Position numbers and translations under genes: made by a program. From positions 1 through 64,000 of the forward strand of contig NZ_NRRY01000010.1 of NCBI RefSeq assembly GCF_016583905.1: a stretch of 64,000 bases of DNA. The letters are read 5' to 3'. Shown here piece after piece: positions 25,544-35,289 of the stretch; within the stretch, counting starts at the first letter, position 1, and each line of letters begins with the position of its first letter. The notes beneath the pieces were generated by a model. That model ran no database searches. It worked only from the letters and a program-made list of their open reading frames with translations, and was not told where the DNA came from. This DNA is from Lamprobacter modestohalophilus (GTDB taxonomy: Bacteria > Pseudomonadota > Gammaproteobacteria > Chromatiales > Chromatiaceae).

Positions 25544-26797
25544 ATGTCCGCGCCGGACCTCCCCGTCCCCACCGAGACTGCCTGGCTGCCCTGGTGCCTT
25601 AGCGAGTCCCCAGAGACCTCGCCACATCCCGGCGCCCTACCCCCGATCCCCGCCGGTGGCGACGGCTGGCTGATCGTGCCGGAGCGCGGCCAGCTGGCCG
25701 ACTGTCACACCGATCTGCAGGCGGTCAGCCGCTGGCTTGCGCGGCAGAAGGACAATCCGCTCACGCTCGAGGCCTATCGCCATGAGATCGAGCGCTTCCT
25801 GCTTTGGCTTGGGCTCGCGCGGGGCAAGGCGCTGTCAGAGGCGACCGGCGAGGACATCAGCCTGTTCGATGATCTGCTGCAGTATCCCGAGCGGTGGCCG
25901 CAGTGGTATGGCGAGCGGTACCCACGCTTTGATCCGCGGTGGCGGCCCTGGACACGCAAGCTCAGTGCGCGCTCGCGCCATGAGGCGCTGACCACGGTCG
26001 AGCGCTGCTATGCCTGGCTGATCAAGCAGGGCTATCTGCGCTACAACCCGTTCGAGGTCTCGGCGGTGCGGCTGCGCACACCCCGGACCGCGGCGGTGCA
26101 GGAACGCTATCTGGATGCGCGGCTGTGGCAGGCGGTCCTGGCACAGGTGCAGGCGATGCCGCAGGCGACGGCGCCCCAGCGTGCCCGCTATCACCGCACG
26201 CGCTGGGTGGTGATGGCGCTCTATGCGCTGCTCGCCCGGGCCTCGGAGTTCTGCAGCGCGCGCATGGGGGATCTTGTGGCTATCCGCAGGCCCTCGGGGG
26301 TGCAATGGTGGTGGCAGGTGCGCGGCAAGCATCGCACCGAGGCCGATGCGCCGGATCAGGTGCCGATCCCACCGGCGTTGATCGAGGAGCTGAGTCGCTA
26401 TCGCAACCATCTGGGCTTGAGTCCGCTGCCAGAGCCGGGGGAGACTACGCCGATGGTGGTGAGTCTGTATCCGAAGCGCGAGGGCTGGGCGCCGGTCAAT
26501 CGAAGCACCCTGTGGCGGGTAGTCAAGCAGGTCTTCACGGCGACGGCCGACACCATCGAGGCCGACGATCCTGACGGGGCTGCTCATCTGCGCGCGGCCT
26601 CGCCGCATTGGCTGCGCCATACCGGCATCACGCATCGCATCGATGAGGGCCTCGGGCTGAAGGAGGCGCAGGCGCTCTCGCGGCATCGCTCGCTGAAGGA
26701 TCTGGGCACCTATGCGCATGCCGATCGGGATGCGTTGTATGCGCGGGTGGCTGGGTGGCGGGCGCTGCCCGCTGCCGAGCTCGGGGAGGCTCCCTGA
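25544..26797 (+). CDS. Phage/plasmid-type tyrosine recombinase
   Basis: 417 residues from ATG 25544. A SAM-like core-binding domain spans about 55-180 and the catalytic domain 190-400. Catalytic residues: Arg 232 (LLARASEFC), Lys 262 (VRGKHRT), His 355 and Arg 358 (HWLRHT), His 381 (SRHRS) and Tyr 390 (LGTYAH). The N-terminal 45 residues (WLPWCLSES, PHPGALPPIPAGG) are not needed in related enzymes; it is this part that is duplicated in front of hipBA and mazEF. Likely inserts or excises DNA at a nearby site. Confidence 0.88.
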   Translation: MSAPDLPVPTETAWLPWCLSESPETSPHPGALPPIPAGGDGWLIVPERGQLADCHTDLQAVSRWLARQKDNPLTLEAYRHEIERFLLWLGLARGKALSEATGEDISLFDDLLQYPERWPQWYGERYPRFDPRWRPWTRKLSARSRHEALTTVERCYAWLIKQGYLRYNPFEVSAVRLRTPRTAAVQERYLDARLWQAVLAQVQAMPQATAPQRARYHRTRWVVMALYALLARASEFCSARMGDLVAIRRPSGVQWWWQVRGKHRTEADAPDQVPIPPALIEELSRYRNHLGLSPLPEPGETTPMVVSLYPKREGWAPVNRSTLWRVVKQVFTATADTIEADDPDGAAHLRAASPHWLRHTGITHRIDEGLGLKEAQALSRHRSLKDLGTYAHADRDALYARVAGWRALPAAELGEAP

Positions 26798-26865
26798 GCA
26801 GCGCGATCCCGACACTGCCCGGCAACACGCGGGAGAGCCGTGACGCCGATCGTCCTTTGACACGC

Positions 26866-28113
26866 ATGCGAGAACCAGCAACACCCGTGCTTGCGCTGAG
26901 AGCTGCGTTGCAGGCGTGGCTTGCCGAACGCCGGCACGAGCGCAGCGGCGCTGCTTGGCGCGGCACGCGACTTCACTATGCATGGGATGCCGGCACGAAT
27001 ATCCTGCTCGTCGACTACTCGCCACTGCTCGGCATCGACTGCCTGCACACCGTCAGCGACTGGGCCTCGGGCTTCGCCACCCTGCGCTATGCCGAGGGGC
27101 TGTTTGAAACCGCCTGTATCCGCGATCTATGGCTGCCGTTTCAACGTGGCCATGAGGACGCTGCATTTCGGCACTGGTTTGCGACCCTGCCTGAGGATCT
27201 AGCCCAGGCCTTGGAGAGACTGCCGGCTCGGCGCTATGCCTTGGCGGCGCTCGCGCAGCGCTCGCAGGCCGTGCGGGATCTGATCCTGTCGAACGTCAGG
27301 CTCTGCTTCCTGCTGCATCACTGGGCGGAGACACAGGGCTGGTCCGAGCATCAGCTGGTCGAGATCGCGGGCCGCAAGCAGACTGAGATCCTCAGCGCCT
27401 TGGGGCTGCCGCCCTATCGCCGTGTGCTCAGGCTGATCGCCAAGCTGCGCATCGGTGAGTTCGACGCCTATGAGGTCGACCGGCTGCTGCGGGTGCTGCG
27501 CGAGGAGGCAACCTGCAATGCGCTCGTGCATGAGCGCCAGTTGAGCTGCCGGGTGGTGAAGATCCTCGAGGACTATCCCTGGGTTGCCGGTCGGCCGCTG
27601 CAGCGGTTGCTGTGCGAGGCCTCGAACCGAACCCTGCGCGAATGGATCAACGACAGCCTGCGCATGGGTGGCGAGGCAGCGCTGCTTGAGCTGCGCCGCT
27701 GCGACCGGCCTTCACAAGTGCGGCGGCTGCATGAACGCTTGATCGTCGAGCAGATCGAGCAGGACGGTAACCGCCGCCGACGCTTCGATGCCAGCGGCCA
27801 CATCCTCGCGTTTCCACCAGCCCCATTCGCCGATACCGCCTCCATTCAGGCGATCACGACGCCGGATGCGCTGCAGTTGGAGACCCAGTTGATGCGCCAT
27901 TGCGTGGCCTCCTACACCGACCGGGTCTACGACGGTCAGTATGCGGTCTACAAGGTGTTGGAGCCGGAACGGCTGACCTTGGGGCTGAGTCTGCGCTATG
28001 GCGGTGTCGCCCTGGATCAATTGAAGGGCGTCAGCAACCGTAGGCCGAGTCCGGAGGCGCAAGCGGCCGTGGAGCACTGGCTGCATGAGCAGCTGAAGGT
28101 CGCTCGGTCCTGA
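26866..28113 (+). CDS. PcfJ-like protein
   Basis: 415 residues from ATG 26866. The C-terminal 90 residues contain LETQLMRHCVASYTDRVYDG and later LSLRYGGVALDQLKGVSNR, the pattern of PcfJ-type proteins encoded on conjugative and mobile elements (conserved His-Cys-Val-x-Ser-Tyr). The rest is helical and Arg/Leu-rich with no recognised domain. Function unknown. It starts 69 bases after the recombinase and may share its transcript. Confidence 0.65.
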   Translation: MREPATPVLALRAALQAWLAERRHERSGAAWRGTRLHYAWDAGTNILLVDYSPLLGIDCLHTVSDWASGFATLRYAEGLFETACIRDLWLPFQRGHEDAAFRHWFATLPEDLAQALERLPARRYALAALAQRSQAVRDLILSNVRLCFLLHHWAETQGWSEHQLVEIAGRKQTEILSALGLPPYRRVLRLIAKLRIGEFDAYEVDRLLRVLREEATCNALVHERQLSCRVVKILEDYPWVAGRPLQRLLCEASNRTLREWINDSLRMGGEAALLELRRCDRPSQVRRLHERLIVEQIEQDGNRRRRFDASGHILAFPPAPFADTASIQAITTPDALQLETQLMRHCVASYTDRVYDGQYAVYKVLEPERLTLGLSLRYGGVALDQLKGVSNRRPSPEAQAAVEHWLHEQLKVARS

Positions 28114-28162
28114 GGCCAAGGCTCAGGATGCCGAGTCGGGCACTTCATTCAACGCGCGGAGC

Positions 28163-28430
28163 CTAGGCATCGCTCAGCGAGCGATGCGGCGCTGCATCCC
28201 GAAGACTCAGTCCGTGATCAACCGCTCCAGTGCCTCGGCATCGAGGTGCCGTAGCCCGATCAGGGCGCCTGATCGCATGGCCGAGATAAAACTCACCCGA
28301 CATCAGCAGCAGTGCCGGTAGTGAGGTGACGAAGGCCTGACCTTGCTTGTAGAGCCGCCTGACGGTGACCTCGCCATCGACCACGGCGGTGCCGATCTGC
28401 GAGCAGGGCTTGCGAGCGACTACAAAGATT
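28163..28430 (-). pseudogene. Decayed gene fragment with weak S24 (UmuD/LexA) resemblance
   Basis: In frame on the minus strand the bases encode IFVVARKPCSQIGTAVVDG then EVTVRRLYKQGQ, which resembles the lysine-bearing strand of S24 peptidases (VDGExTVKRL). A shift near 28262 lets another frame give a natural-looking end, LRHLDAEALERLITD. No start or full domain remains. The family assignment is uncertain. Confidence 0.35.
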
Positions 28431-28486
28431 AATAAAGTGCTAGCATCTTAGAAAGGAAAGTCACTTTTGAGCACTTTTGATGCGGC
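28425..28486. promoter_or_regulatory. rep upstream region with AGCACTTTTGA repeats
   Basis: GTCACTTTTGAGCACTTTTGAT directly before the rep start contains a doubled CACTTTTGA, and AAAGTGCT lies 35 bases upstream in the other orientation. The same GCACTTTT core ends the larger iterons at 31267 and later. Likely binding sites for Rep autoregulation. Confidence 0.45.
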
Positions 28487-29875
28487 ATGACGAAAGGACC
28501 TGAACCCCGAGACAACGTACCAACCGCGCTCGCAGAGCAAACCGCCGACGGCGAGCCGATACTGAAGAAGTATGCGGGGGCAGTGCACATTGGAGCTGAC
28601 CTGACCCTATATCAGCGCCGAGCGTTCAACGTCCTGTTGTTTTCGGCCATGCCGGAAATGCCGAGGACCACTCGCCACGAGATCGACCTCGAGGAATTGT
28701 CTTGGGGTATGGGACTTGAGCGCGCTTCCCAACGGGTACATCGATTGATCGAGAATCTCGATAAGATGATGGATGCCCGCGTCGTTTGGAATCTACTGGA
28801 TGATAAAGGCGAGCTCGAAGAGTGGGAAAGCGCGACTCTCCTGCCCTACGTAAAGGTCAGCCGCCGCGAGCGCAAAGTCACCTATGAGTTCACGCGGGCC
28901 TTTCAGGAACGGGTCTACAACCCATCCGAGTTCGCTGAGATTGCGCTTCGGATGCAGCGCGTGTTCCGCTCAGAGCATGCACTAGCGCTTTACGAGAATA
29001 CCCGGCGATTCCTTGTGCAAGGTGAAACGCCTTGGGTTCCGATCGAGACCTTCCGTATGCTCATGGGTGTCCAGGACAAGCCCTATTATGACGAATATAA
29101 ATATCTGAGCGCGCGACTGATCAAACCGGCCATGAAGCAGGTCAACGAGTGCTCGGACATCCAGTTACAGCTAAAAACCAAGCGTCGAAACCGCGCCGTT
29201 GCCGAACTCAAGTTCCTGATTTCTGAAAATCCCCAAATGGCGTTGTTTACCGAATCGCTAAAGCAAATCCCAGGAACGGCGCTGCCCGAGGAACAACGCC
29301 GGTTACTTTTGCGACTTTCCGGCTACAGAATCACGGGTAAGCGTGCGGAACAACTTATCCAAAACCACTCTGAGGAGGCCATTGTTATCGGTCTCAATGC
29401 AGCGGACGCTTGGATGGAAGCCAAGGAACAGCGACGGGAAAGTATCGCCAATCCAGCGGGCGTCGCTTACAAGGCGATTACTGAAGGGTGGCAACCCCCG
29501 GCGGAACAGCCAACTGAGGTACTGGAAGAGCATTCAGCGCAGAAGCAACAAGAGCGTGAGGCGCGGCAATCAGAGCGGCTCGAAGACCTGCGCAGGATTT
29601 TTCGCCGCCGCTGGTACGACCAATACATCAAACAACTGTCGAAGACTGAATTAACCACTCTCAAGGCGGGCTTCGAATCAACCTTGGCTGAAAACGAAAG
29701 CAATCACAGCATACTCGCCCGGTTCCAGAAGCACGGACTGACTGGGATTGCCATGGGCCTGTTCCAACATTACCTTGCAGAGCAAGGAATCGCTCCCACC
29801 GATCAAGACTTCCAGCGTTTCCTGCAAGATAAAGTCTCCGCCCGGACTGACGCAGAAGCCAAGAGTTCCGGCTGA
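28487..29875 (+). CDS. repB: Rep_3-superfamily plasmid replication initiator
   Basis: 462 residues. The first winged-helix domain covers about 35-170 (LYQRRAFNVLLFSAMPE, IDLEELSWGMG) and the second 170-260 (SEHALALYENTRRFL, FRMLMGVQDKPYYDEYKYLSARLIKPAM), the order of RepE/Pi/RepA-type initiators that bind iterons. The C-terminal 200 residues are charged and longer than in small Rep proteins. It would open the iteron origin near parA. Intact; own upstream repeats. Confidence 0.85.
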   Translation: MTKGPEPRDNVPTALAEQTADGEPILKKYAGAVHIGADLTLYQRRAFNVLLFSAMPEMPRTTRHEIDLEELSWGMGLERASQRVHRLIENLDKMMDARVVWNLLDDKGELEEWESATLLPYVKVSRRERKVTYEFTRAFQERVYNPSEFAEIALRMQRVFRSEHALALYENTRRFLVQGETPWVPIETFRMLMGVQDKPYYDEYKYLSARLIKPAMKQVNECSDIQLQLKTKRRNRAVAELKFLISENPQMALFTESLKQIPGTALPEEQRRLLLRLSGYRITGKRAEQLIQNHSEEAIVIGLNAADAWMEAKEQRRESIANPAGVAYKAITEGWQPPAEQPTEVLEEHSAQKQQEREARQSERLEDLRRIFRRRWYDQYIKQLSKTELTTLKAGFESTLAENESNHSILARFQKHGLTGIAMGLFQHYLAEQGIAPTDQDFQRFLQDKVSARTDAEAKSSG

Positions 29876-29899
29876 TTGTGGCAACTGCCACAGGGTGGC

Positions 29900-31024
29900 T
29901 TAATAGTCTGAAAAAACTATCGTTTTAGGGTTGTTTTGAATCCCTGCCCACGCGTTGGGCAAGAGCCCCTGTTTCAGGAGCTTTGGCCGTGGCCTGCTTG
30001 ATAGCCGCCGCATCGCAAGCTTTGTGTTCGAGACAATACTGGTTTCTCGGCACAGCAGCCACCTTGCTCGCCTACTTGGATGGGGCCGGGTTGTCGATCG
30101 GTGTCCTAGTCTGCAAGCTTCTTCAGCTAGACGAAGCCCGCGCGCAGGACGCGGCCCGGTCGTCGTGGCTGCCAGCAGCAGGCGGCTGTGAATGGTCTCC
30201 AGATGGAAGCGTCGGTTGAAGCGATAGGCAAAGGTGCCGAGATAGCGAGCACGATACTTCTCGAAGTCAAAGGCATGGTAGGCACCGCCGAAGCTGCTCT
30301 TGAGATTGCCCAAGAGGGTGTTGACCCAGCTGAACGCCGGCAAGTCCTTCGGTTTGCGCGTGCCAACGACGATGACATGGTGCGTACACTCGGCATCGGT
30401 GACTCCGGCAAAGCAGGCCAAGCCATCGAAGGTCACCTCGCAGCCTGGAGCCAGATCGCGGCTCGCCCACGCGGCAATCGCCTTGCGGGTGAAGCCAGGA
30501 ACGGCCGCCATTTTGGTGTAGAGCGGGTGTCCTTTGGGGCTCAGGGAGACCGCCGCGACGAAGGGGACCTTGTTCTCCGAGCCCCGTCCGGACTTGCCGC
30601 CGGCCAGTTCGCCGCCGAGATACACATCATCGACTTGGACGTCACCACTGAGCGTATAAGCGCTGTCGCGCTCAGTCATGGACTGCATCAGCTTGTGCTG
30701 GATCAGCCAAGCCGTCGGATAGCTCACGCCCAGCAGTCGCTTCAGGGCCAGCGCGGACAGCCCGGTCTTGGCCTGGCTGATCAGGTAGATCGCCAGAAAC
30801 CAGACCGTCAGCGCCAAGTGGGTGCTCTGAAACAGGGTGCCGGCAGTCAGCGAGTTCTGTGTCCGACAGGCCCGGCACTGAAAGGTCTTGTGGGCGCCGA
30901 CATGGAGGATGTAGGCCTGCGGATGGTCGCACTTGGGGCAACGAAATCCCTCGGGCCAGCGCAGCCGTTCGAGCTCAGCCTCACAGAGCGCCTCGGTGCC
31001 AAACTGCTCAGTGAACCTCGGCAA
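29900..31024 (-). CDS. IS1595-family transposase
   Basis: 374 residues. N-terminal zinc ribbon CPKCDHPQAYIL ... FQCRACRTQ, then the ISXO2-like DDE domain with DVQVDDVYLGGELAGGKSGRG, TFDGLACF and YHAFDFEKYRARYLGTFAYRFNRRF. The normal end (LLLAATTTGPRP) is followed by about 70 residues of unusual composition, so the frame probably reads through the original stop. The element separates rep from the iteron region. I could not fix terminal repeats by eye. Confidence 0.85.
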   Translation of the reverse strand: MPRFTEQFGTEALCEAELERLRWPEGFRCPKCDHPQAYILHVGAHKTFQCRACRTQNSLTAGTLFQSTHLALTVWFLAIYLISQAKTGLSALALKRLLGVSYPTAWLIQHKLMQSMTERDSAYTLSGDVQVDDVYLGGELAGGKSGRGSENKVPFVAAVSLSPKGHPLYTKMAAVPGFTRKAIAAWASRDLAPGCEVTFDGLACFAGVTDAECTHHVIVVGTRKPKDLPAFSWVNTLLGNLKSSFGGAYHAFDFEKYRARYLGTFAYRFNRRFHLETIHSRLLLAATTTGPRPARGLRLAEEACRLGHRSTTRPHPSRRARWLLCRETSIVSNTKLAMRRLSSRPRPKLLKQGLLPNAWAGIQNNPKTIVFSDY

Positions 31025-31256
31025 CGATCACCACAGTTTAAACTGATTGTGGTTCATCGCCATGACGAGTTCCTTCAAGCAAGGCTTGGTTGCTCCACCA
31101 TGCGCCTTTCCTCGGCGAACAAGGGGCTTGGCTCAAGATGCTTGCTATCAGGGTCGGTGTTGCCAACTGGGTTCAGAGCAATTTTAGAGAGGGCCGGTGT
31201 TCCTCCCGCTACATTAGCCCGCTGACTGCTGCCATGCCCACGGGTGGATTAGCTAG

Positions 31257-31810
31257 CCAAAACCTTGCGCCCAAACTTGGCACTTTTCGTACTAACGTGT
31301 AGGACACAGCAGACCAGGTTGAGTAAGGGTTATCGCGCTGACAGGAGTAGCATCGTTTGTCTAGCTACAGGTGACGAATCCCTTCCTTTATGCGCTCAGT
31401 GGGATGCTCTTTTCACCGCCCCCCGTACAAAACCCGTTGTTAACAAAACGCCTGTCCACCAGTAGGAACAACGCGCTCAGTCGAGGGAAGGCGCACAATT
31501 GCGACGAAAACGGCGACTAGGAAGACCAGTTAGCGTGCATTGCACTGTTGGATTCTGAAAAGTGCCAAGTTTGCGCAAGGGGAGTTCGTGACAATCAGCA
31601 GGGGAAATTTCTTTATTTATCAGAATACTATATGACGTTCTCTGCCGCTCTACAGAAATATGACTCTGAAAAGTGCCAAAGAATGGCGGAAAGTGCTCAT
31701 TTTGGGCGGTTTACAAGTCAGGAAGCGCCAAGTTTGGGCGCCCATTCTTGGAACTTCTCCCGCCCAAACTTCGCACCTAATGCCAAAACTTGGCGCCTAA
31801 CGCCACTAAC
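31257..31810. repeat. Iteron cluster upstream of parA, probable oriV
   Basis: At least seven copies in both orientations of a 20-21-base motif with core AGTGCCAAGTTTGGGC: inverted at 31267, direct at 31557, 31668, 31689 and 31721, inverted at about 31761 and 31781. Copies at 31668 and 31689 are exactly 21 bases apart. The surrounding 300 bases are AT-rich, with a T-run/A-run at about 31850-31870. This is the expected structure of an iteron origin for a Rep_3 initiator; a partition site cannot be excluded. Confidence 0.75.
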
Positions 31811-31943
31811 TTACTGTTTTTAAAGGCGCTATGTCGCCTCTAGTAGTAATAGTAGTTTTTTTAAAAAAACAACTACTGACTACCAGTAAGCGAAAAACTC
31901 ACCTATACTCGCAAATTATCGAAAACGCCTTGGGTAACGGTCC

Positions 31944-33137
31944 GTGACAGACCAGGATACAACTGACGCCAACGACGCTGATCCCCTCGAGTTTCTTCGC
32001 CAGCGTTCAGAAGACGTACTCTCAGCTCTACGTGATGACGTTTTCGCGCCCGAAGGGATCAAAACTCTGCGTAAGACTTGGTCGATCTCCGAAGCGGCTA
32101 GTCTGGTTGGACGCAGCCAAGCAACTATCCGGCTAGCGGAGAAAGAGGGCAAATTGCCACAAGCAGAGCGTTCAGAGAGCGGACGCCGGCGCGGCTACGC
32201 GTTGGAAGACATCAACAGGATGCGTGATGCCTTTGGTACACGTCCATGGCGAGCGACAAGCGATGACCCGGTCATTATCAGCTTTTCCAACTTTAAAGGC
32301 GGGGTCGGAAAGTCCTCGTTCGCCTGCCACACGGCGCAGTATTTTGCTATCCATGGTTATCGCGTCTTGGTCGTTGATTTGGACAGCCAAGCGAGCACAA
32401 CGACCGTATTTGGCTTCAACCCGGACTTACAGATCAAAGAAGGGGACACGCTAGCCGCGTATCTTCTCGGCGAACAACACACGCTCGATTACGCCATCAG
32501 AGAGACCCACTGGCCAGGAATCGATTTGATTCCTAGCGCATTGCATTTCTACGGTGCCGAGTATGAACTCGCTGCACAGGTTTCAGGAAATGTCGAGTTG
32601 CTCGGCAGTCTGCGAGCTGGTCTGGACGGCGTCGCTGATGCCTATGACCTCATCGTGCTTGATCCGCCACCAGCCCTTGGACTCGTCTCGATCAGCGCCC
32701 TCGTGGCGGCCAATGCGCTAGTCATCCCGGTCCCTCCGGCGAACATCGACTTTGCGTCGACCAGTCATTTCTTCGCCATGGTGATTGATACTCTCGCCAG
32801 CCTTCGCCGTTACGGCGTCAATCCCTCGTATAAGTTTCTTAAAGTCGCGCTGTCAAAGTACGATGAACGCAAGTCGACTCAAGCATCGATCGTCGAGATG
32901 ATGCGACACGTCTTTGGCCACTACCTGCTAGCGACTCCCATCAAAGATTCAGCCGAGATTGACAATGCATCGGCGCGCTTCGAAACAGTCTACGAGCAGC
33001 CGGGGCCGCTGACATCGCGGGACGTGCATCGCCGCTGTATCACCTATCTGGACGGATTAAACCGTGAGCTTGAAATCTTGGTGCGCCGCACTTGGTCTAG
33101 CCACCACGAAAGCCTCCGCAAGGAGGGGTTGATGTAG
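31944..33137 (+). CDS. parA: ParA partition ATPase (type Ia, with N-terminal HTH)
   Basis: 397 residues from GTG 31944. A MerR-like HTH lies at 45-100 (SISEAASLVGRSQATIRLAE, GRRRGYALEDI), then deviant Walker A KGGVGKS (118-124), Walker A-prime VVDLDSQAS and Walker B LIVLDPPPALG. The N-terminal HTH is typical of P1-type ParA, which also represses its own operon. parB follows by 22 bases. Confidence 0.88.
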   Translation: MTDQDTTDANDADPLEFLRQRSEDVLSALRDDVFAPEGIKTLRKTWSISEAASLVGRSQATIRLAEKEGKLPQAERSESGRRRGYALEDINRMRDAFGTRPWRATSDDPVIISFSNFKGGVGKSSFACHTAQYFAIHGYRVLVVDLDSQASTTTVFGFNPDLQIKEGDTLAAYLLGEQHTLDYAIRETHWPGIDLIPSALHFYGAEYELAAQVSGNVELLGSLRAGLDGVADAYDLIVLDPPPALGLVSISALVAANALVIPVPPANIDFASTSHFFAMVIDTLASLRRYGVNPSYKFLKVALSKYDERKSTQASIVEMMRHVFGHYLLATPIKDSAEIDNASARFETVYEQPGPLTSRDVHRRCITYLDGLNRELEILVRRTWSSHHESLRKEGLM

Positions 33138-33159
33138 CGCACTTAGTCGGGGGAACACT

Positions 33160-34257
33160 ATGGCGAAAAATAAGAGTTTATTTTCCGGCGTGACAGCTCG
33201 TCTCAATCAAGTCGATCAGCAAGAAGTTGCTGCGGAAAATGAGACGGCAGCCACGGCTGGACCCTTATCTGCGAATCTCGCTGGTATTCGAAATCCGCGT
33301 GCGCCTGGTGAGCGAGATGGAAAAATTCTAAAAAACACCCTTCAACGCCTTGCTTGGGTTGATCCGGCGCGATGCCGACCGTGGGTCCACCATAATCGCG
33401 CGTACGACTTGCTGACCGAGCAACGGTGCGCTGATCTCATCAGCGGCTTCCGCTCATTGGGCAAGCAGCAGCGACCGGCCATTGTGCGTAGCCTCCAAGG
33501 TGATGAGCGACAAGGCCGGGACGGGCGCACCTACGATTTTGAGATTATCTCTGGGGCGCGGCGCCACTGGACGGTCTCATGGTTTAACAAACAAGGGGAG
33601 GTCAATGCTCAGGGAGAGCCGTACTACTTCCTGGTCCTGGTGCGAGATGATCTCGATAGCGCAGCAGCGTTTGAACTGTCAGATGCGGAGAATCGGGGTC
33701 AAAAGGACATCTCGGATTTTGAGCGCGCCCGCGAATACCGCTGGGCGTTTGAGACGCTGTATGAAAAAAATACCTCACGGATGGCCGAGGCAATACAGAT
33801 GGACCGATCGAATCTTTCCCGGCTGCTCGCTTTGACAGAGATGCCAGAGGTCATCGTTCAATCGTATCCGACAATCCTGGATATCCGAACACACCATTGG
33901 CGTCAGCTAGCCCCCTACTTCTCAAGCAAAGAGAGTACGAAGCAAGCGGCGGCCGAACGAGTGCTAGCGTGCGCGCGCTCGATTGTTCAGGCCAGGCAGA
34001 GTAAGAGCAAGAATGTTCCGACTGACGGTGCACAAACTTCGGCCTTGCTCTTGGCAGCTCTTAAGGAAAAGAGAAGAGGAGGGGACCGAACCCAGGTGCT
34101 AGAAACTGTATGCGCTAAGTCAACGGGAAAAACAGCGGTCAAGATCAAGCGCACCACCAAGGGTATGACGTTCGAAGTGCCACGCTCGTCAGGTGCAACG
34201 AAAGAAGAGATTCACGGAGCCATGCGCAAAGCGATCGATGAGTACTTCGAGGCTTAG
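33160..34257 (+). CDS. parB: ParB partition protein
   Basis: 365 residues behind GGGGGAA. The ParB/Srx nucleotide-binding region is at about 110-170 (LISGFRSLGKQQRPAIVR, with GARRHW in place of the common GERR), followed by the KorB-type HTH (YEKNTSRMAEAIQMDRSNLSRLLAL). The C-terminal part is probably the dimer domain. It binds a centromere site and works with ParA. The iteron copies downstream are candidates for that site. Confidence 0.85.
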   Translation: MAKNKSLFSGVTARLNQVDQQEVAAENETAATAGPLSANLAGIRNPRAPGERDGKILKNTLQRLAWVDPARCRPWVHHNRAYDLLTEQRCADLISGFRSLGKQQRPAIVRSLQGDERQGRDGRTYDFEIISGARRHWTVSWFNKQGEVNAQGEPYYFLVLVRDDLDSAAAFELSDAENRGQKDISDFERAREYRWAFETLYEKNTSRMAEAIQMDRSNLSRLLALTEMPEVIVQSYPTILDIRTHHWRQLAPYFSSKESTKQAAAERVLACARSIVQARQSKSKNVPTDGAQTSALLLAALKEKRRGGDRTQVLETVCAKSTGKTAVKIKRTTKGMTFEVPRSSGATKEEIHGAMRKAIDEYFEA

Positions 34258-34277
34258 ACGACCTCGCCCACTCCCCT

Positions 34278-34420
34278 AGCCGTTGGCTTGTCGCGGGGGT
34301 TCCTGCTCCAGCGACCAGTGCGCTGGCATGCTGCCAGGACAGGGTCTGACGGTGGCCTCCATAGGCTTTCGCGGGCTGAGTCCAGGCGGTTCGGTCTCTT
34401 CCGGGGGCCTAGCGTCGAAA
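34278..34420 (-). pseudogene. IS200/IS605 right-end and TnpB C-terminal remnant
   Basis: On the minus strand the bases encode EETEPPGLSPRKP ... SLEQEPPRQANG, which aligns with the end of the TnpB at 61639 (GEAEPAGFTPRTP ... SMKQEPPATSQR). Both copies share GCAGGAACCCCC and end in AGCCAACGGCT / AGCCAGCGGCT; beyond that point the sequences differ. This fixes the element's right boundary at about 34278. The rest of the element is gone. Confidence 0.75.
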
Positions 34421-34701
34421 ACCGGACCACCTTCGGCGCTCGCCTTACCGCCAGTGGCTGCCGGTGACTTGAATTCAGCCAAGAGCGTTAAGGTGTACTG
34501 AGCACTCTCCATGCGGCGCCTAAACTCTCAGCGTCGATCATCAAACTCATGAGCGCCAGTGTGCCAACTATCCGCAATTGCTTCGTCGAGTACCCTGTCG
34601 CTGTGCTGTAAATACGCTGAGTTCGTTGCCAGCGTCGGTCGGGTGACTCCAGCTCGTCTGCGACAAAGCAGCTTACAGCGTGAGCCATTCGATTGCGGGG
34701 C

Positions 34702-35015
34702 TGAAAGGTGCCAAACTGTGGCAGTTGCCACAAAAGCACACAAGCTGTCGTTTCATATCTATTTTAACGCTTTTTAGAAAGATGAGAGCCAGCCCCTACT
34801 TGCCCGACAGGTACTCGTTTAGACGGCAGTCGCCCAATTTTGGCACATGACAGCGCTATCTTGTTGATTATCCTGGTGCGGTCGGTTCAGATCACAGAGT
34901 AATCTCTGGCTTTTGCAATGTCTTAGCGCCAAAAGTGCCAATAATGGGCATCTGCTCGGCAGATCAACGACACATAGGTCGTTGCAAGTCCTTCAAAGGT
35001 GCCAAGATTGGGCAC
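34702..35015. repeat. Second iteron group downstream of parB
   Basis: Copies with core GTGCCAA(N)nTGGGCA at 34702, 34931 and 34995 (direct) and 34831 (inverted). They match the motif upstream of parA less perfectly and are spread further apart. Possible Rep handcuffing sites or parS. No gene in 34421-35289 otherwise. Confidence 0.6.
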
Positions 35016-35289
35016 GGCGATCCTGACATCACGACAGGGTTACGCAAGCGGACCCCGGTTCATCCCCGCAGCTCCTGGGAACACACTTGGCGCAGTCGGC
35101 TCGGCACTTTCCGCGCGAAGCGCGACCTCAAGCTCCTTGAGCGCCATGGTTGTGGCGATGTGTGGACCTGATCGTTCTCGCTATTACTGGTTCGCATCAT
35201 CAACGAACCCGCGTGAGGTCAGCTTGGCGTTCTCGACCTCAAATCCCCGAAAGACGTCGACAAGCGCTTGTCGGTGCTGCTTCACGCGA

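Noticed and set aside
25835-27025. 396-codon minus-strand frame
   Set aside because: Antisense shadow of the recombinase and the PcfJ-like gene; no recognisable motif.
30188-31225. 345-codon plus-strand frame
   Set aside because: Antisense to the IS1595 transposase, which has clear domain motifs.
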